DNA from: Streptomyces sp. NBC_00775
GTDB lineage: Bacteria > Actinomycetota > Actinomycetes > Streptomycetales > Streptomycetaceae
Length of the DNA: 64,000 bases
Assembly (NCBI RefSeq): GCF_036347135.1
Contig: NZ_CP108938.1
Location: 744,001-808,000 of the forward strand
Direction of reading: 5' to 3'
Part shown: in pieces, positions 62,972-64,000 of the stretch
Layout of the letters: every line of letters starts with the position of its first letter
Position numbering within the stretch: position 1 is the first letter of the stretch
Program-made: the position numbers and the translations under genes
The notes under the pieces: model-generated
What the model was told of the DNA's origin: nothing
Database searches by the model: none
The model's input: only the letters and a program-made list of their open reading frames with translations

Positions 62972-63379
62972 ATGCACTGGAACACCCAGCCCACCCTTCG
63001 TCACCTCCTGTGCCGGGCCCTCGGCCGGAGCGTGCTGCTCGCGGCCGCACGATCCCGCTCCGTCTCGCCCTCGGTGCTCAGGAGGTGTGCCTGGGCATCG
63101 TCGTGGACTGAGCCGAGCGAAGCGCGCCGAAGGCGGATGCCCGCCGATGTCCTGGTGTCTCTGGCGGATTGCGGGGACAGCGGGTATCGAGACGGCCATG
63201 GACGACACCCCTCTCCCCGGTCTGCCCGCCCCTCCCCCGCCCGGCGCGAGCGCGCTGCCGCCGGGGACGTACGACGGCTCGCTCGTCCTGGTCACCGGCG
63301 GCGGGACCGGGCTCGGCAGGGCGGTCGCGGCGGAGTTCGCGCGACTGGGCGCCGATCTGGTGCTCGTCAGCCGCGGTGA
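62972..63379 (+). pseudogene. Possible degraded or spurious ORF after the lyase gene
   Basis: ATG 62972 has a good AGGAG five bases upstream and a plausible first 20 residues (MHWNTQPTLRHLLC). After about 40 codons the frame reads as low-complexity Arg/Ser-rich sequence and overlaps the SDR gene. The alternative frame reads LALGAQEVCLGIVVD then a stop at 63110. It may be a gene truncated by a deletion; I cannot identify it. Confidence 0.3.
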
Positions 63380-64000
63380 GGAGCATCTGCGGTCCGCACG
63401 GCGGGAGTTGGCGGCGCTGGGCACGCAGGTGACGACGGCCGTGTGCGACGTACGGGACGCGGAGCGCATCGCCGACGTGTTCGACGCGTGCGGGCTGCCC
63501 GACGTGCTGGTCAACAACGCGGCCGCCAACTTCCCCGTGCCCGCCGAGGACATGTCCCCGAACGCCTGGCGGGCGGTCGTCGACATCACCCTGACCGGAA
63601 CGTTTCTGATGAGCCGCGAGTTCGGCCGCCGCCATCTGGCCGCGGGTACGCCCGGTTCGATCATCGACGTCGGTGCGTCGTACGCCTGGACGGGCGGCCC
63701 CGGTTTCGCGCACAGCGCGGCGGCCAAGGCGGGTGTGCGCACCCTGGTCCGGACACTGGCCGTGGAGTGGGGGCCGTACGGCATCCAGGTCAACGGCCTG
63801 GTGCCCGGGCTGATGCCGCACGAGGACATGACCGACGACATCCGCGGGAACCTGGACCGGGCCGACGCGCACGACGCGCGCCAGCCCGCCCTCCGGGTCG
63901 GCGCGCCGCGCGAACTCGGCTGGGCCGCCACCTTCCTGGCGTCCCCCTACGCCCGTTTCATCACCGGCCACACGCTGGTGGTGGACGGCGCGAACTGGCA
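63198..64000 (+). CDS. SDR of the 2,4-dienoyl-CoA reductase type (cut by window edge)
   Basis: The visible 267 residues hold TGGGTGLGRAVA, VNNAAANF and GASYAWTGGPGFAHSAAAKAG. The classical YxxxK is SAAAK, with Ser for Tyr, as in peroxisomal/bacterial dienoyl-CoA reductase-like SDRs, which use a different proton donor. The final DGANW at the edge is the usual end, so little is missing. The substrate is unknown; it may belong to the lyase locus by position only. Confidence 0.82.
   Translation, partial: MDDTPLPGLPAPPPPGASALPPGTYDGSLVLVTGGGTGLGRAVAAEFARLGADLVLVSRGEEHLRSARRELAALGTQVTTAVCDVRDAERIADVFDACGLPDVLVNNAAANFPVPAEDMSPNAWRAVVDITLTGTFLMSREFGRRHLAAGTPGSIIDVGASYAWTGGPGFAHSAAAKAGVRTLVRTLAVEWGPYGIQVNGLVPGLMPHEDMTDDIRGNLDRADAHDARQPALRVGAPRELGWAATFLASPYARFITGHTLVVDGANW

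Overview
The window looks like chromosomal DNA of a Streptomyces (or a close relative). It is very GC-rich, uses GTG starts freely, and has many GTGA/ATGA start-stop overlaps. It also carries families typical of the genus: a DUF574 methyltransferase, a PucR regulator, GlxA and CGNR regulators, secreted CBM2 and CBM13 enzymes, and a DmdR-type iron box. The content is accessory: catabolic loci, each beside its own regulator, mixed with decayed genes. No tRNA, rRNA, CRISPR array or intact insertion sequence was seen.

Layout. 1-7.7 kb: the N-terminus of a membrane sensor kinase (cut by the left edge), a decayed cytochrome P450, a PucR regulator, a membrane-anchored beta-solenoid protein, a DUF1304/TetR pair behind a double operator, a lipoprotein, and a GlxA-type regulator. 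7.7-12 kb: a quinone oxidoreductase, then an aldehyde/alcohol dehydrogenase operon divergent from a MarR gene with two matching operators. 12-17.7 kb: an anti-anti-sigma factor, paralogues of EF-Tu and PRPP synthetase, and a divergent TetM/OtrA-type ribosomal protection gene preceded by a short leader ORF. 17.7-24 kb: a CBM2 esterase under a CebR-like box, cupin and VanZ proteins, a GH16 beta-1,3-glucanase, and a coupled operon of two secreted I36-like proteins around a lipoprotein. 24-28.5 kb: a PHP-domain protein, a methyltransferase, a probable small RNA, an SDR and an alpha/beta hydrolase. 28.5-34.7 kb: a ROK regulator divergent from a sugar ABC transporter and GH1 beta-glucosidase operon. 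34.7-37.7 kb: a phosphotransferase, two gene remnants, and DUF3626 and FBP-domain genes. 37.7-42.3 kb: copper amine oxidase, amino-acid permease, small membrane protein and TetR. 42.3-52.7 kb: mostly single genes (quinone oxidoreductase/CGNR regulator pair, TIGR03086, FUSC-type exporter, lactonase, iron-boxed DUF2470 protein, TetR/P450 pair, pentapeptide-repeat protein). 52.7-64 kb: a polysaccharide-use locus: DeoR/LacI hybrid regulator, ABC transporter, hydroxyacid dehydrogenase, GH29 fucosidase, two truncated remnants, a PL8 lyase, and an SDR cut by the right edge.

How the genes work together. The clearest functional story is beta-glucan use. A nearly identical 23-bp site overlaps the -10 region of both the secreted GH16 glucanase (20.4 kb) and the transporter/GH1 operon (30.0 kb). 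I infer that the ROK protein at 28.6-29.9 kb controls both, so that the polymer is cut outside, the oligosaccharides are imported, and GH1 hydrolyses them inside. The second story is the locus at the right end. A 15-bp motif is shared by the promoters of the PL8 lyase and the transporter operon, and the operon's distal end was cut by a deletion that joins a GH35-like start to a DUF2264-like tail. Four regions carry pseudogenes or fragments (0.7, 36, 53 and perhaps 63 kb), which fits a chromosome arm in flux.
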